A stretch of DNA of 50,148 nt from a bacterium (GTDB lineage: Bacteria > Planctomycetota > Planctomycetia > Planctomycetales > Planctomycetaceae). Where the stretch lies: the NCBI GenBank assembly GCA_016124895.1, contig WGMU01000042.1:1-50148 (forward strand), written 5' to 3'. This document shows, one piece after another, positions 17,211-27,456 of the stretch; within the stretch, counting starts at the first letter, position 1; every line of letters starts with the position of its first letter. The position numbers and the translations under genes are program-made. The notes beneath the pieces are model-generated. The model was not told the DNA's origin. It made no database searches and saw nothing but the letters and a program-made list of their open reading frames with translations.

Positions 17211-20000
17211 ATGACCCACTCGGAGCCAGACGACTCGGCAGCCGCGTGTCCTGACGCGGAACGGCTGATCGATTTTGCGTTCGGCCGGTTGCCGCAGCAC
17301 GTGATTACGGCGGTGCATCAGCACGTCGCTCAGTGCAGCGACTGCGCGGAACGTCTGGCTGCCCTTGATCCGGCATCGGACGAGTTCTGCGCACTGGTCC
17401 GCGATGCGCCGCGGGATGCCGCAGCAGACCGCGATGCGGAACTCGCCGAGACGGTCAGAAACCTCTGTGTCGATGTCCGTACGCTCGTCGTGAAACCGGA
17501 GTCGGGCGGACACGCGGCGGCGACACGGACAGCGCCGGCGGCGACACGGACAGCGCCGGCGGCAGCACGGACAGCGTCGTCGCTGGCGGAAGCCGTTCAG
17601 TTGATCGCCGCGGTCGAGGACATGCACCCAGCAAAAGCGCCGCCTGCTGGCTCAACCTCGACGGCAGACGAGTCCCACTGGGAACTCGGCGAGTTCGAAC
17701 TCTGCCGCGTGCTCGGCATCGGCGGCATGTCGATCGTGTTCGAGGCGATTGAACATCCCATCGAGCGGCGCGTCGCGCTGAAAATGGTGCAGCCGCACGT
17801 CGCCCTGCGGCCGGGCTTTTCGGACCGGTTCCTGCGCGAAGCACGCTCGCTGGCGGCCATCGAAAACGACCACGTTGTCACGATCTTCCGCTACGGCCAG
17901 TTTCAGACCTTGAATTATCTGACCATGCCGATCCTGCCCGGTCGCAGCCTCGCCTCGTGGCTCGACGAGTGCGACCGCATGAATCCCGGCGAGGTGATCC
18001 GACTGGGCCTGCACATCGCGGCCGGTCTGTCGGCCATCCACGACGCCGGACTGATTCACCGCGACCTCTCGCCCGCCAATGTGTGGCTGCGGTCGAATTC
18101 GGATGGATTGGACGCGGCACTGACGAGCGAGTCTCTCGCCGGTGAGCCTCCGGCTGGTGAGTCCCCGGCCGGTGAGCCTCCGGCTGGTGAGTCCCCGGCC
18201 GGTGAATTCCCGGCCGGTGAATTCCCGGCCGCGCCGCAGAACCGGGAGTCCGGCGCGAATCCGGGTCCCGCCTGCCCGTCGCGATACAGTGACGGAGGTT
18301 CGGTCGAAGCGAGCCAGACGCGGGACGAGCCGGCTGCGTTCCACTGGCAGCGTGCCGAACTGATCGACTTCGGACTGGCACGTCAGATCGACGACGGGCT
18401 GACCGGCTCGCGGGTCGTCATGGGGACGCCGGGGCACGTTGCCCCGGAAGTGTCCCGAGGACTTCCGGCGACGATTCAGTCGGATCTGTTTGCCTTGGGA
18501 GCACTTCTGCACCGGGCTCTGACCGGGACGCTCCCGGCGATGGAGCGGTCGTTACTGGATACGCTGACGGCGGCCGGCGACGAATTGACCGACCTGCGAC
18601 ACGGGCTGGACGCACCCGCTCCAACACCGCTCGAAAACCTGATCCTCGATCTGCTGCAGCCCCTGCCGGAGAACCGCCCTGCGTCAGTCGCAGACGTCGC
18701 GCGACGGCTTTTGGAACTTTCGCAGCCAGGCACCGCCAGCCACGAAAACCTGCCTCTGGAACCAGGCCGCGCGGAGATCGCTCGATCGTCCGGCACGAAC
18801 GACGCCAGGGCTCGGCTGTCGCCTGCGCCCGCAGTACCGCCCGCCCCCGGCTCGGCGACTCCACGCGCCGGGTCTTTGCTGATCATGTTTCTGACCCTTG
18901 CCGCCGGTGGGACGCTCGCCGCCGTCGCTCTCGTCCCGGCCGGCTGGTGGTCGCGAGCCGCCTCGCAGTCGCCCGGTTCCCGGCACAGCGCCAGTTCGAC
19001 CAGCCGCGACGAACGCGTCTCGCTCAACCGAGTGAAACCGTTCGGTGAAGCGGCCGAGAACGGCGAAGCGGCCAAAGAATACGCGACCGTGCCTCGGTCG
19101 GAGGGTTCGGAGCATTCCACTCCGTCGCCGCCGCCGACGACGGGACGCATCGCGTTCGAGGAAATGTTTGACCAGACGAATCGTGTACTTACACAGAAAG
19201 ACCAGAAGCACGCCTGGGGAATTGCCAATGGCGTCTACTATGACGAGATCCATGCGAATCAGGCGGGACTGGCGTATTTCTCGTTTGTTGGCCCAAACCT
19301 CGTTGACTTCCGGTACGAGTGTCTCTGCCGGGTGCAGGATGGCGTACTGAGCGCCAGCTTCCGCATCCTGGGCGACGAACTGCGGCAGTCGCACCTGGAG
19401 TGTCTCCTGCGTCCCGACGGCACATGGTGGATTCGGCGACTGGACCGTCGGCGTCCAGATCGAAAGAACAACTGGCACGATACGATTGAAACGAGGGTCG
19501 CCGGCGGTGAGTTTCCCACCGAGTGGTTTCCCGCCGCACCTCGCTGGGCGGTGTTCAGTATCCACGCCCGCGGTTCTGAGCTGGAGATCCAGCTCGACCG
19601 CCGAACCGTCGCCCGAGCCACCGACGTACGGTTCACGTCAACACCGACAGCCGATCCGGATGCCGCGCTCCCCGAATCCGACCAGTCCGGTACTGCCGTC
19701 GGCGCCGAATCGCAGGAGGCAGCGACTACTGACGACGGCACGACCGACGGAAAAGTCCCGCCGTCGACAGAACCTGCCAGTGGCACAGCAGAAGACGACG
19801 ATGACCACTCGAAGATCCCGCTGAACCAGATCAACTGGCGGCAGCTCGGCAATTCGACGCGTCATACTGTCCGCGTCGGCCACTGGCCTGTGAGCGACAA
19901 GCCGGCCCGCTTTGAAATGGACTGGCAGCGTCTGTGGCAACTCACACCACCCGATCCGCCGCCTGCCGGGAATTCCGATGCGGCGCATGCTGCTCAGTAA
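17211..20000 (+). CDS. Membrane serine/threonine protein kinase with N-terminal zinc-finger motif and extracytoplasmic domain
   Basis: 929 residues. Residues 38-45 hold H-x3-C-x2-C, as in zinc-binding anti-sigma domains, with an earlier Cys at 13. An Ala/Thr/Arg linker made of three 21-bp repeats follows. The kinase domain starts near 160: G-loop VLGIGGMSIVF, VALK with K191, HRDLSPAN at 283-290, DFG at 386-388 and APEVSRG. Two oddities stand out: the Lys normally following HRDL is Ser287, and about 80 extra residues, including six AGE(P/S/F)P repeats, separate HRD-N from DFG. A single membrane span lies near 553-580. Residues 640-820 form a beta-rich, LamG/DUF1080-like outside domain, with an acidic linker and tail. 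It follows the ECF sigma gene. Confidence 0.88.
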   Translation: MTHSEPDDSAAACPDAERLIDFAFGRLPQHVITAVHQHVAQCSDCAERLAALDPASDEFCALVRDAPRDAAADRDAELAETVRNLCVDVRTLVVKPESGGHAAATRTAPAATRTAPAAARTASSLAEAVQLIAAVEDMHPAKAPPAGSTSTADESHWELGEFELCRVLGIGGMSIVFEAIEHPIERRVALKMVQPHVALRPGFSDRFLREARSLAAIENDHVVTIFRYGQFQTLNYLTMPILPGRSLASWLDECDRMNPGEVIRLGLHIAAGLSAIHDAGLIHRDLSPANVWLRSNSDGLDAALTSESLAGEPPAGESPAGEPPAGESPAGEFPAGEFPAAPQNRESGANPGPACPSRYSDGGSVEASQTRDEPAAFHWQRAELIDFGLARQIDDGLTGSRVVMGTPGHVAPEVSRGLPATIQSDLFALGALLHRALTGTLPAMERSLLDTLTAAGDELTDLRHGLDAPAPTPLENLILDLLQPLPENRPASVADVARRLLELSQPGTASHENLPLEPGRAEIARSSGTNDARARLSPAPAVPPAPGSATPRAGSLLIMFLTLAAGGTLAAVALVPAGWWSRAASQSPGSRHSASSTSRDERVSLNRVKPFGEAAENGEAAKEYATVPRSEGSEHSTPSPPPTTGRIAFEEMFDQTNRVLTQKDQKHAWGIANGVYYDEIHANQAGLAYFSFVGPNLVDFRYECLCRVQDGVLSASFRILGDELRQSHLECLLRPDGTWWIRRLDRRRPDRKNNWHDTIETRVAGGEFPTEWFPAAPRWAVFSIHARGSELEIQLDRRTVARATDVRFTSTPTADPDAALPESDQSGTAVGAESQEAATTDDGTTDGKVPPSTEPASGTAEDDDDHSKIPLNQINWRQLGNSTRHTVRVGHWPVSDKPARFEMDWQRLWQLTPPDPPPAGNSDAAHAAQ
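17517..17579 (+). repeat. Tandem 21-bp repeat, three units, in the kinase linker
   Basis: Three in-frame 21-bp units (17517-17537, 17538-17558, 17559-17579) encode an Ala/Thr/Arg-rich linker (ATRTAPA). The first two units are identical; the third differs at a few bases. It lies between the zinc-finger motif and the kinase domain. Confidence 0.85.
18138..18227 (+). repeat. Tandem 15-bp repeat, six units, inside the kinase core
   Basis: Six consecutive 15-bp units encode AGEPP, AGESP, AGEPP, AGESP, AGEFP, AGEFP. Units 1-4 alternate as a 30-bp pair, and units 5 and 6 are identical. It falls between the catalytic loop (18057-18080) and the DFG codons (18366-18374). Confidence 0.92.
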
Positions 20001-20497
20001 GATTCCGAGCAGTCAGACGAATTCCGCTCCCTGAGTAGCCTGTTTCAGGAGCCCGACAAGGGTTGGTCTGGCGGAGTTGTTTGACACGCAGCCGAAGGCG
20101 CAGGCGTTTCTTCGTGCTGATCGCCGTCGCCTCCGGCTACGTGTCAAACGAACGACCCCTGTCAGGAATTCTGAAACCAGGCACTCAGAGTTAAGCGACC
20201 CCGCGCCTGAGTCCAATCGTGGCTTCGGAAACAGACCCCTCAGAAGCGTTCGCCCCCGGCAGCGACATCTCCGTCCGCGACTGTCCATCACCGGTCGATT
20301 CTGTCGGAGACGATCATCAACCAGCAACAACTCGCCGCAGCATGAACACCCTTTCTGAGTGATTCCGCAATTTTCGAGACAGGATCTCCGGGACGTTCCG
20401 TAAGGACGGTAACCGCCGGTTTGAGGCTTCAGCACTCAGAGCCCCCGGCCGTTTTCCGTCCACCGGTTTCCCTGTATCCCGTCCACGGATCCACGCC
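20001..20497. other. Intergenic region before the giant RTX gene
   Basis: 497 bp with no gene seen. It contains the inverted repeat at 20079-20149 and two copies of the word GCACTCAGAG (near 20179 and 20430). The RTX promoter is expected here but I cannot place it. Confidence 0.45.
20079..20149. repeat. Inverted repeat (GTTTGACACG...CGTGTCAAAC)
   Basis: The 22-nt arms at 20079-20100 and 20128-20149 are complementary at 20 of 22 positions, built on GTTTGACACG and GCCGGAGGCG. The 27-nt loop is CT-rich. It lies 78 bp after the kinase stop, so it may end or stabilise the kinase transcript. From memory the arm resembles repeats common between planctomycete genes. Confidence 0.65.
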
Positions 20498-23400
20498 ATG
20501 CTGATGCCGTCCTGGCTTCTCACGTTGCAGCCTCGCTGTCGCAGAAATTCTGTTGCTCGAAGAATTTACCGATCACCTCGTCGTCGCCATAGATTGCGAC
20601 GGTTTGTCTTCGCGCCGTGCGCTGAGAACCTGGAAACCCGTTTGCTTCTTAGCTCGATCGGACCTGGCGACGTAATCGTTGGCAGCGGCAATGACGTTTT
20701 AGCGATCGACCCCGACACGGGGGCGATTCAAACGGTGGCTTCAGTGGTCGGATTCGTAGCTGGAGTCGGCGTCGACCAGCATCGGCATGTCTTCGCGTTG
20801 GTGAACGCGAATACCATTCTGCGAATCGATTCCGAGACCGGCGCGACGACAACGATTCTCCAGGAAACAAACGACTTTGCCGGTTTTACTAATATCGCCG
20901 TCTCATCCACAGGAACGGTGTTTGCGCTGCATTATTCCGCCGACGGTGCGGAACAAATTCTGCGGATCGACGAGTTCACGGGTAGTGCGCAGGTCGTCGA
21001 GAACCTTGACTTTGGTCATTACACCGACCTGGTCGCAGAGCCCGGCGGATCGTTCCTGACGAGCCGGATGGTCGTGAACAACAACGACATCCAACGAATC
21101 CTTGTTGATCGCTACAGCGAATCAGGCATTCGTTCAACACAATGGCAATATACTGACCTCGTATTTACATTGGTGTCGTCGGTGGCTGGGACGAGTGCAG
21201 GAACGATCTATGCGGGCTATTCGGCATTTCAAACCAATCACCTGGGCCGGATTGGAAACTCGGAGGTTCTCCCGACGAGCCTGTTTTCGAGTTCCACGTC
21301 TGATTTCCAGGACTTGATCGCCGATGGCTCGGGGGGCCTGTATGCGCTGGTGCGAGGAGTCGATTTCAACAGTACCACCAGCCTTGTCCATGTAAGGGCC
21401 AGCGGCGTCGCACAGATTAGCCCCATTGCGACGTTCGCGACAGTCCAGGGCGTGGCAGTGGTGCCTGGGGTGCGGACGCTGGACGTGGGACCGTTACGGC
21501 TGCAGGGGGATTTCGATTTCAATCACGCTTTGGACCGCTGGGAGGCGAGCGGTTCGCTGACGATCGGCCTGAAGCCCCAGGCGAACGAAACAGCGCAACG
21601 GCTGCTCACGGTGGAGGGGGAGTTGTGGTACGACGGCAACGTGATTCACGTAGAGGGAACAGCTTCGGCGGCACTTGGCAATCTGGGAGCGCCGCTGTTT
21701 CGGGGGACGTTCGAGATCGACGCGGGTGACGCCATAACGCGATTCGTCCAGGAAAGTGTCAGTGAGTTGCCCGGAGACTACACCCTTGCCGGAGTCGAAT
21801 TGACAATTGATTCGGTTGAGTTTGTTAACCCAGGCGGGGGCAGCGTGACCGATGGCCGTCTGGAACTCCAGGGAGCCCTCACTGTGCCGACACCCGGCGG
21901 GCCGCTCATACTGGCGATTGGCGGATCGAATCGAATTATCGTCAATAGTTCTGGTGTGTCACTGAAGGGGCAAGTGGATGTCACCGACCCCACGGCTTCG
22001 TTCCGGATCGCCGAACTCGACATTCTCAATGAGTTTCTGCGGCTGGGGTACCTGCCGCCAACGACCGACCGGCCTGCGAGGCTGTATCTGACAGGCGACT
22101 TGATCCTTCCGAACCTGTTCACGTCCGACATTTTCAAGTTCGGTGGAGTGAAAGCGAGACTCAACGGAACGGTGTATCTGTGGGTTGAGAACGGCCAGCT
22201 TCAAACCGAATACAACGGCACGCTAACGGTCAACGACGTTCTCACCATCCCAGGCGTCAATTGGGAATTGGAGCAGATTGAACTGACAGTGAGCACGCGA
22301 GACGATCTGGTGCAGGGCTTCGCCTCGGTCGGCATTCCCTTTTCGGGCGTGAAAAAATACCTGCCGCTGGCTCATCTGCGAATTCAAGGTTTCCTTCAGT
22401 TCGTGGGAGGAAAGCTGGACGCCATTGCCCTTCAGGGGGACCACATCAACAGGCCAATTCCATTCACGCGTGGCCTTGGTTACTTCCAGCGGTTAAGCGG
22501 CGGCGTAGTGAATCTCGCGCTCGATTCGCTGAAAGATGTGGACGACATCGTGTATCAGGGCGGCGTCGGCGCAACGTTTTTCCCCGAACTTGAGGTCACT
22601 GTACCACCACTACTGGGTGGCTTGAATTTCATTACGTCGCTGCTGCGTGTAGACCTCGACGTAGGAGTCAATCCCCCAGGACTGATCGTCGCCCAGACGA
22701 GATTTCCAGCGATTCCGGGTCAAAAACTGCAGTTCGGAGGGACGGTTGAGGCCAGCGTGCTGGGTGGGTTGCCAGCGCCGTTCGAACAAGGGCTGTTGAA
22801 GGTTTCGGGAACCGGGATCTACATCCAGGACGGAACGACTACACGCAACGAACTAAGTGGGACTTTCACTTCTCTGAGCGGTGTGGTGACCGCCGAGGGG
22901 TACCTTAACGAGGAACACACCGTCAATCTGGTGAACCTCCTGCAGTCCAGTTTCAGCGTCGATCAGCTTGCTACTGCCCATATCGACCTGCAGAAATTCA
23001 GAAATCTCGTCGACAACTACGGCCTTGGCGGCGATCCGGGGACGCGGCTGCTGCTGGATCTCATCCTTAAGGGGCTTGGAGACACAACGGCTGATGGGAC
23101 GCTGTACACGATGCTGCACGGAGACGTCCGACACGCCGATGGCTTTACGGAAGGCGTTTTCTACGCCGATCCGGGACAGTTAGGGATCCCCCAGTTCTTC
23201 GACAAGCGTCTGTACTTCGGCTACCACCTCGATTTGTCCCGGCAGGACTTCAATCTGATCTTCAGCATGCGGCCACTGCCGTCGGCTAATACTCCGACCA
23301 TGCAGTCTGCAGCCGCCTCGCTTTCCAAAGGGGCAGTAGCGTTTTCCAATGAGGCAGTCACGGCACCTTCGACGGTCGAGCACTCTTTTGTGGTGACGGC

Positions 23401-25819
23401 TGATACAAACGAAGTACTGATCGCCGCGAACTGGGAGAACGCTGTCGATAACGTAGATTTTCAGTTGCGCAAGCCAGATGGAATGCTGTTGAGCCGGACG
23501 GACCTTGACGGGTTGCCGAATCTCACGGTGCTCGACGGGTTGAGTGACGCAACATCATTGGCACTCGGCATGAAGGGCGTGGAGCCAGGGACGTGGACAC
23601 TGATTCTGTCGGACGCAGCGCAACTGGGGGAGACACAAATCCAGGCGTTCGGCGATACGGTGGCGCCGACGGTCAGCATTACAAGTCTGGATAGGAGCGG
23701 AAGCACGGCCACAATTGGTTATGAAGCTCACGACCCGGATTCGGCCGCCCACGTCAGTTTCTATTACGACACCGACAATACAGGTTTTGACGGACGCCCA
23801 ATCGCTCAGGACGTCGTCGAGATGGACGGCGCCGGGCAGTTAGAGTGGGACACATCACAGCTTCCATCTGGACAATACTATGTCTACGCCATTGCCGATG
23901 ACGGCGAGCATCCGATCGTTCAAACGTACTTCGACCAGCCGTTGGAAGTCGACGGCAACGTGACCTTGGATCTTACTGAAGCGGACGGACAGCCTGATTT
24001 GTTCACCCTGTCGCGAAACGGCAATCAGGTTGAACTCTACCAGCAAGGTGTGAGTGAGCCGTTGCTCTCGCGGGCGGCAGATGAGCTGGAGAGCCTGACG
24101 CTGTTTGGTTCCACTGACGACGAGCGATTGGTTGTCGATTTCAGTGGAGGTAATCCCGTACCGTCGGGAGGTTTGGGGTTCGCCGCAGATCCGCAGCCCA
24201 GCGCGACTGGGATGGATGCGATCGAACTGAAAGGGACGACAGCCACAGAAGTACGGCTAAACATGGATGGGCCACAGTCCGGGCAAATCGATGTGGACGG
24301 GGCGGTCATTGGTTTCAGCGGAATCGAGTTGCTGAATGACGACATCGCTGCTGACCGCAGAATGTTCGTATCGACCGACGGGGACGACGACTTAGAATTC
24401 AGCAATGATGCCAGTGCGGGCAGCGGAGTGCTGCAGTTGAGTGGTCCATCGTCGCCGTTGACGGTCCACTTCCCAACACCGGGCGAAACGCTTGAGGTCG
24501 ATGCGGCGGGCGGTAACGACCGCATCACTGCATCCACCGTCGCCGTTGCAGTGACATTGAAAGGGGGTGACGGTGCAGACAGTCTCGTGGGTGGACACGG
24601 GGACGATCTGCTTATTGGCGGCGATGGCGACGACACACTCAATGGAGCCAGTGGCAATGACACCGCCTTTGGTGACGCGGGCGATGACACACTGAACGGT
24701 GGTAGTGGGAAGGATGAGCTGATTGGTGGAGAAGGGAATGATCTCGTTCAAGGACAGGGTTCGACAGGAGACACGCTCGATGGCGGCGACGGAGACGACA
24801 CGTTCAACGGTGGCAGTGGGAATGATGTGATCCGCGAGACCTTCGCTGGCGATGCCGTCCTGACGAACTCGACTATGACCGGACGCGGCGATGACGTCGT
24901 TATCAGTGCCGAACGTGCAAAGCTCTCTGGCAGTGGAGCGGGTCAGACGCTTGATGCCAGCGCGTTCTTCACGGCGGGGCTGACGTCAGTGACGCTCACT
25001 GGCGGAGGTGGTGATGACACGCTGCTGGGCTCAGACGGAAGCGACGTGCTGGTTGGTGGCGGTGGCAGCGACCGGGTGGAAGGCAACGGCGGGAAGGATC
25101 GCATCTTCGGCGGGTCGGGAGCGGACACTCTGATCGGCGGCGATGGCGACGACTTCATCAAGGGACTCGGCGGCTCGGGCGATCAACTCATCGGCGGGGC
25201 CGGCAACGACACGCTCAACGGCGGCCGTGGAGTCGATCGCATCATTGCCAGCGGAGATGCTGACTTTACGCTGACCAACACGTCGCTCACCGGCGAGGGT
25301 AATGATGTCCTGCTCGCTCTGGAGATCGCCGAGATCAACGCGGGTGATTCGGACAACGTGATCGACGTGAGTGCCTTCTTGGGCTTCCGTGGCTTCATCC
25401 AGGTGCGGGCTGGCGGCGGCAACGATCTGGTGATCGGCTCCGATGGACCGGATGTGCTCAACGGCGGCGACGGGAACGACACGCTGTTGGGTAAAGGCGG
25501 GAACGATACGCTCAGCGGAGCCGACGGCAACGATGGTCTGTCCGGAGCCGACGGCAATGATGTGCTCAACGGTGGCCGCGGATTCGACCAGGGTTTCGGA
25601 GGAGAGGGCAATGATACGCTGACGGGCGGCAACGCGGTCGACACGCTGATCGGTGGCAACGGCGACGACTCGCTCGCCGGTAACGATGGCGATGACACGC
25701 TCGTTGGCGGCACGGGCAACAACGACGCCTCGGCAGGCGACACTTTCACCGACGCAACGGTCGCTATCGATGAAGCCTTCATCCTCGATCCATTGCCAGA
25801 TTGGGTCAATCAGGTCTGA
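20498..25819 (+). CDS. Giant secreted RTX-type calcium-binding protein with LEPR-XLL-like N-terminus
   Basis: 1773 residues, probably cell-surface or secreted. An Arg-rich N-terminus leads into [15 protein letters not shown] (about 40-54), matching the planctomycete LEPR-XLL sorting motif. Residues about 60-330 show propeller-like repeats ([13 protein letters not shown] and [21 protein letters not shown]). A long beta-rich middle follows; residues about 930-1150 include bacterial Ig/pre-peptidase-like stretches ([12 protein letters not shown]). From about 1355 onward there are three blocks of nonapeptide calcium repeats ([28 protein letters not shown]), separated by beta segments that each begin with an [10 protein letters not shown]-like phrase. 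No type I exporter genes are in the window. The ATG at 20498 or 20504 could start it. An adhesin or matrix role is inference. Confidence 0.88.
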   Translation: MLMPSWLLTLQPRCRRNSVARRIYRSPRRRHRLRRFVFAPCAENLETRLLLSSIGPGDVIVGSGNDVLAIDPDTGAIQTVASVVGFVAGVGVDQHRHVFALVNANTILRIDSETGATTTILQETNDFAGFTNIAVSSTGTVFALHYSADGAEQILRIDEFTGSAQVVENLDFGHYTDLVAEPGGSFLTSRMVVNNNDIQRILVDRYSESGIRSTQWQYTDLVFTLVSSVAGTSAGTIYAGYSAFQTNHLGRIGNSEVLPTSLFSSSTSDFQDLIADGSGGLYALVRGVDFNSTTSLVHVRASGVAQISPIATFATVQGVAVVPGVRTLDVGPLRLQGDFDFNHALDRWEASGSLTIGLKPQANETAQRLLTVEGELWYDGNVIHVEGTASAALGNLGAPLFRGTFEIDAGDAITRFVQESVSELPGDYTLAGVELTIDSVEFVNPGGGSVTDGRLELQGALTVPTPGGPLILAIGGSNRIIVNSSGVSLKGQVDVTDPTASFRIAELDILNEFLRLGYLPPTTDRPARLYLTGDLILPNLFTSDIFKFGGVKARLNGTVYLWVENGQLQTEYNGTLTVNDVLTIPGVNWELEQIELTVSTRDDLVQGFASVGIPFSGVKKYLPLAHLRIQGFLQFVGGKLDAIALQGDHINRPIPFTRGLGYFQRLSGGVVNLALDSLKDVDDIVYQGGVGATFFPELEVTVPPLLGGLNFITSLLRVDLDVGVNPPGLIVAQTRFPAIPGQKLQFGGTVEASVLGGLPAPFEQGLLKVSGTGIYIQDGTTTRNELSGTFTSLSGVVTAEGYLNEEHTVNLVNLLQSSFSVDQLATAHIDLQKFRNLVDNYGLGGDPGTRLLLDLILKGLGDTTADGTLYTMLHGDVRHADGFTEGVFYADPGQLGIPQFFDKRLYFGYHLDLSRQDFNLIFSMRPLPSANTPTMQSAAASLSKGAVAFSNEAVTAPSTVEHSFVVTADTNEVLIAANWENAVDNVDFQLRKPDGMLLSRTDLDGLPNLTVLDGLSDATSLALGMKGVEPGTWTLILSDAAQLGETQIQAFGDTVAPTVSITSLDRSGSTATIGYEAHDPDSAAHVSFYYDTDNTGFDGRPIAQDVVEMDGAGQLEWDTSQLPSGQYYVYAIADDGEHPIVQTYFDQPLEVDGNVTLDLTEADGQPDLFTLSRNGNQVELYQQGVSEPLLSRAADELESLTLFGSTDDERLVVDFSGGNPVPSGGLGFAADPQPSATGMDAIELKGTTATEVRLNMDGPQSGQIDVDGAVIGFSGIELLNDDIAADRRMFVSTDGDDDLEFSNDASAGSGVLQLSGPSSPLTVHFPTPGETLEVDAAGGNDRITASTVAVAVTLKGGDGADSLVGGHGDDLLIGGDGDDTLNGASGNDTAFGDAGDDTLNGGSGKDELIGGEGNDLVQGQGSTGDTLDGGDGDDTFNGGSGNDVIRETFAGDAVLTNSTMTGRGDDVVISAERAKLSGSGAGQTLDASAFFTAGLTSVTLTGGGGDDTLLGSDGSDVLVGGGGSDRVEGNGGKDRIFGGSGADTLIGGDGDDFIKGLGGSGDQLIGGAGNDTLNGGRGVDRIIASGDADFTLTNTSLTGEGNDVLLALEIAEINAGDSDNVIDVSAFLGFRGFIQVRAGGGNDLVIGSDGPDVLNGGDGNDTLLGKGGNDTLSGADGNDGLSGADGNDVLNGGRGFDQGFGGEGNDTLTGGNAVDTLIGGNGDDSLAGNDGDDTLVGGTGNNDASAGDTFTDATVAIDEAFILDPLPDWVNQV

Positions 25820-26034
25820 GTTTCTGTCGCCAGGGGCATTTGTCGCCACGTTTCTCAGAAACCTGGTCGTGCGGAGATGACGCACAATTCCCCCACAACG
25901 CACACTCAAACCGTTCTGCTGGCGAACCGAGGGCTTCCGGAGAACCACCGTGCCGCTACTGCTGAGCATCGAAGCTGCAGCAGCGTCTGCGGTGGGGAAG
26001 CGGAGGCTCTTTGTGAAACGTCGTCGCTTTCGGG

Positions 26035-27456
26035 TCAAACGAGCCGCTTTCGGGTGGCAACGTCGCTCAGGTCGCGATCGGCCGGGCGGTAGAAGAGGGC
26101 GACGCAGGCGATCGGGACGGCCAGCGTCGCGAACACGGTTGACGGTTGCAGGTCGAAGCCCAGCCGCTGATTCAGCGCACCCCGAACGCCTTCAAAGATG
26201 CCGTAAAACACGGCTGACAGCAGGATGCCGGACCAGTTGACGAGGTTCATTGTGCCGATCATCCGGCCGCGCTGCTCTTCCGGCGGCACGGCCTGGAGGG
26301 CGACCTGCAGCGGGACGACGAACAGGCCGGCACTCAGCCCAAGCAGAACGAGCAGTCCTCGCGCCATCCACTCAAACGAGTGAGCATCGATGAGCAGCGT
26401 CAGCATTCCCGCAGTCTTCTCCGGTGCCGCTTCGGGATGCTTCGCGAACAGTGCCAGCAGCGTCAGAGCGACCAGCGACGCGGCAATACCCCAGGCTCCG
26501 GTCGTCACGACGGAAAAACGGATCCGCTGGTGCGACAGCCGTCCGGACAGCAGACAGCCAGCGGCGATGCCGATGCCCATGCAGGCTGCCATCAGACTCG
26601 TTCGGCCATCGCCCAGTCCCAGCTCTGTTTTGCCAAAGTTGTTCACCGCCGGCTGAACAACGCCGCCAGTAAACCAGAACAGCGACGAGACCAGCAGCAC
26701 GCCGAGCAGGAACCGGTCATGGCGAATGAGTTGCCAGTTGTCCGGATCAACGCCGAACTGCGACCAGCAGAATTTCAAATTCGGATGAGCGACCGGCAAT
26801 TTGCGGACAAGCAGTGCGAACGCGAGGCCGATCGCGGCAATCCCGATCGAGCCGAGGCTGATCAGTGCAAGCCCCTGTTGACCAGGCAGTTCCTGGCGGG
26901 CGATTCCAGCGGTCGCCATGCCAAAGATGATCGCGACGAACGTTGTCATCTGAAAGATGCCGTTGATCTGCGGAAGCCGCTGCGGCGAAAACAGTTCAGG
27001 CAGACTGCCGTACTTCGGAGGTCCGAAGAACGTACTCTGGCCGCTCATCAGAAACAGCACGAGCAGCAGCGGCCACAGGTGTCCGGACAGAAACGCTCCC
27101 AGCCCGGCAAGCATCACAACGACTTCCGCTGCCTTGAAGACAACGATGCCCGTTCGCTTGCTGGTTCGATCGGCGAGAACTCCCGCGAACCCCGACAGCA
27201 GCAGCCACGGCACTGCAAACGCCACCAGAGCCAGAAACGAGTAGCGGTCTCCGGCCAGTGACGGGTTGAGGCCCTCGGCTTCGGCAGCGGCACGCGAGTA
27301 GTCCAGGCACAGCAGCAGGACAAGCTGCTTGAACAGGTTGTCGTTGAAGGCACCAAGAAACTGGCTGATCGTCAGGCCCCAGAACGACCGGTCGCGGTAG
27401 ATCGACGGCGTCGATTCGCTGTTCGGCGAAGCGCCGTTCGGACCGGCGACTGCCAT
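26035..27456 (-). CDS. MFS transporter, LplT-like
   Basis: A membrane transporter of about 473 residues with some twelve hydrophobic segments. The N-terminal FWGLTISQFLGAFNDNLFKQ resembles lysophospholipid transporter LplT and related MFS proteins, with the NDN signature in helix 1. VLADRTSKRTGIVVFKAAEV is the loop 2-3 motif. A mid-protein loop and a second six-helix half follow (VPLQVALQAVPPEEQRGRMIG). I chose the ATG at 27456 since its A is shared with the stop codon of the upstream gene (TGATG), a classic coupling arrangement. No acyltransferase domain is fused, unlike some Aas/LplT proteins. The substrate could be lysophospholipid or a small metabolite; context does not decide. Confidence 0.85.
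   Translation of the reverse strand: MAVAGPNGASPNSESTPSIYRDRSFWGLTISQFLGAFNDNLFKQLVLLLCLDYSRAAAEAEGLNPSLAGDRYSFLALVAFAVPWLLLSGFAGVLADRTSKRTGIVVFKAAEVVVMLAGLGAFLSGHLWPLLLVLFLMSGQSTFFGPPKYGSLPELFSPQRLPQINGIFQMTTFVAIIFGMATAGIARQELPGQQGLALISLGSIGIAAIGLAFALLVRKLPVAHPNLKFCWSQFGVDPDNWQLIRHDRFLLGVLLVSSLFWFTGGVVQPAVNNFGKTELGLGDGRTSLMAACMGIGIAAGCLLSGRLSHQRIRFSVVTTGAWGIAASLVALTLLALFAKHPEAAPEKTAGMLTLLIDAHSFEWMARGLLVLLGLSAGLFVVPLQVALQAVPPEEQRGRMIGTMNLVNWSGILLSAVFYGIFEGVRGALNQRLGFDLQPSTVFATLAVPIACVALFYRPADRDLSDVATRKRLV

Noticed and set aside
18142-18363. Small open frame inside the kinase repeats
   Set aside because: It results from translating the 15-bp repeats in another frame (VSPRPVS-like); the kinase frame is intact on both sides.
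24560-25730. Regularly spaced repeats as a possible CRISPR array
   Set aside because: The periodicity is that of in-frame RTX nonapeptide codons within a continuous coding sequence; no constant repeat with unique spacers is present.
25850-25862. GTTTCTCAGAAAC hairpin as terminator after the RTX gene
   Set aside because: The stem is only five base pairs with a tiny loop and no T run, so chance is likely.
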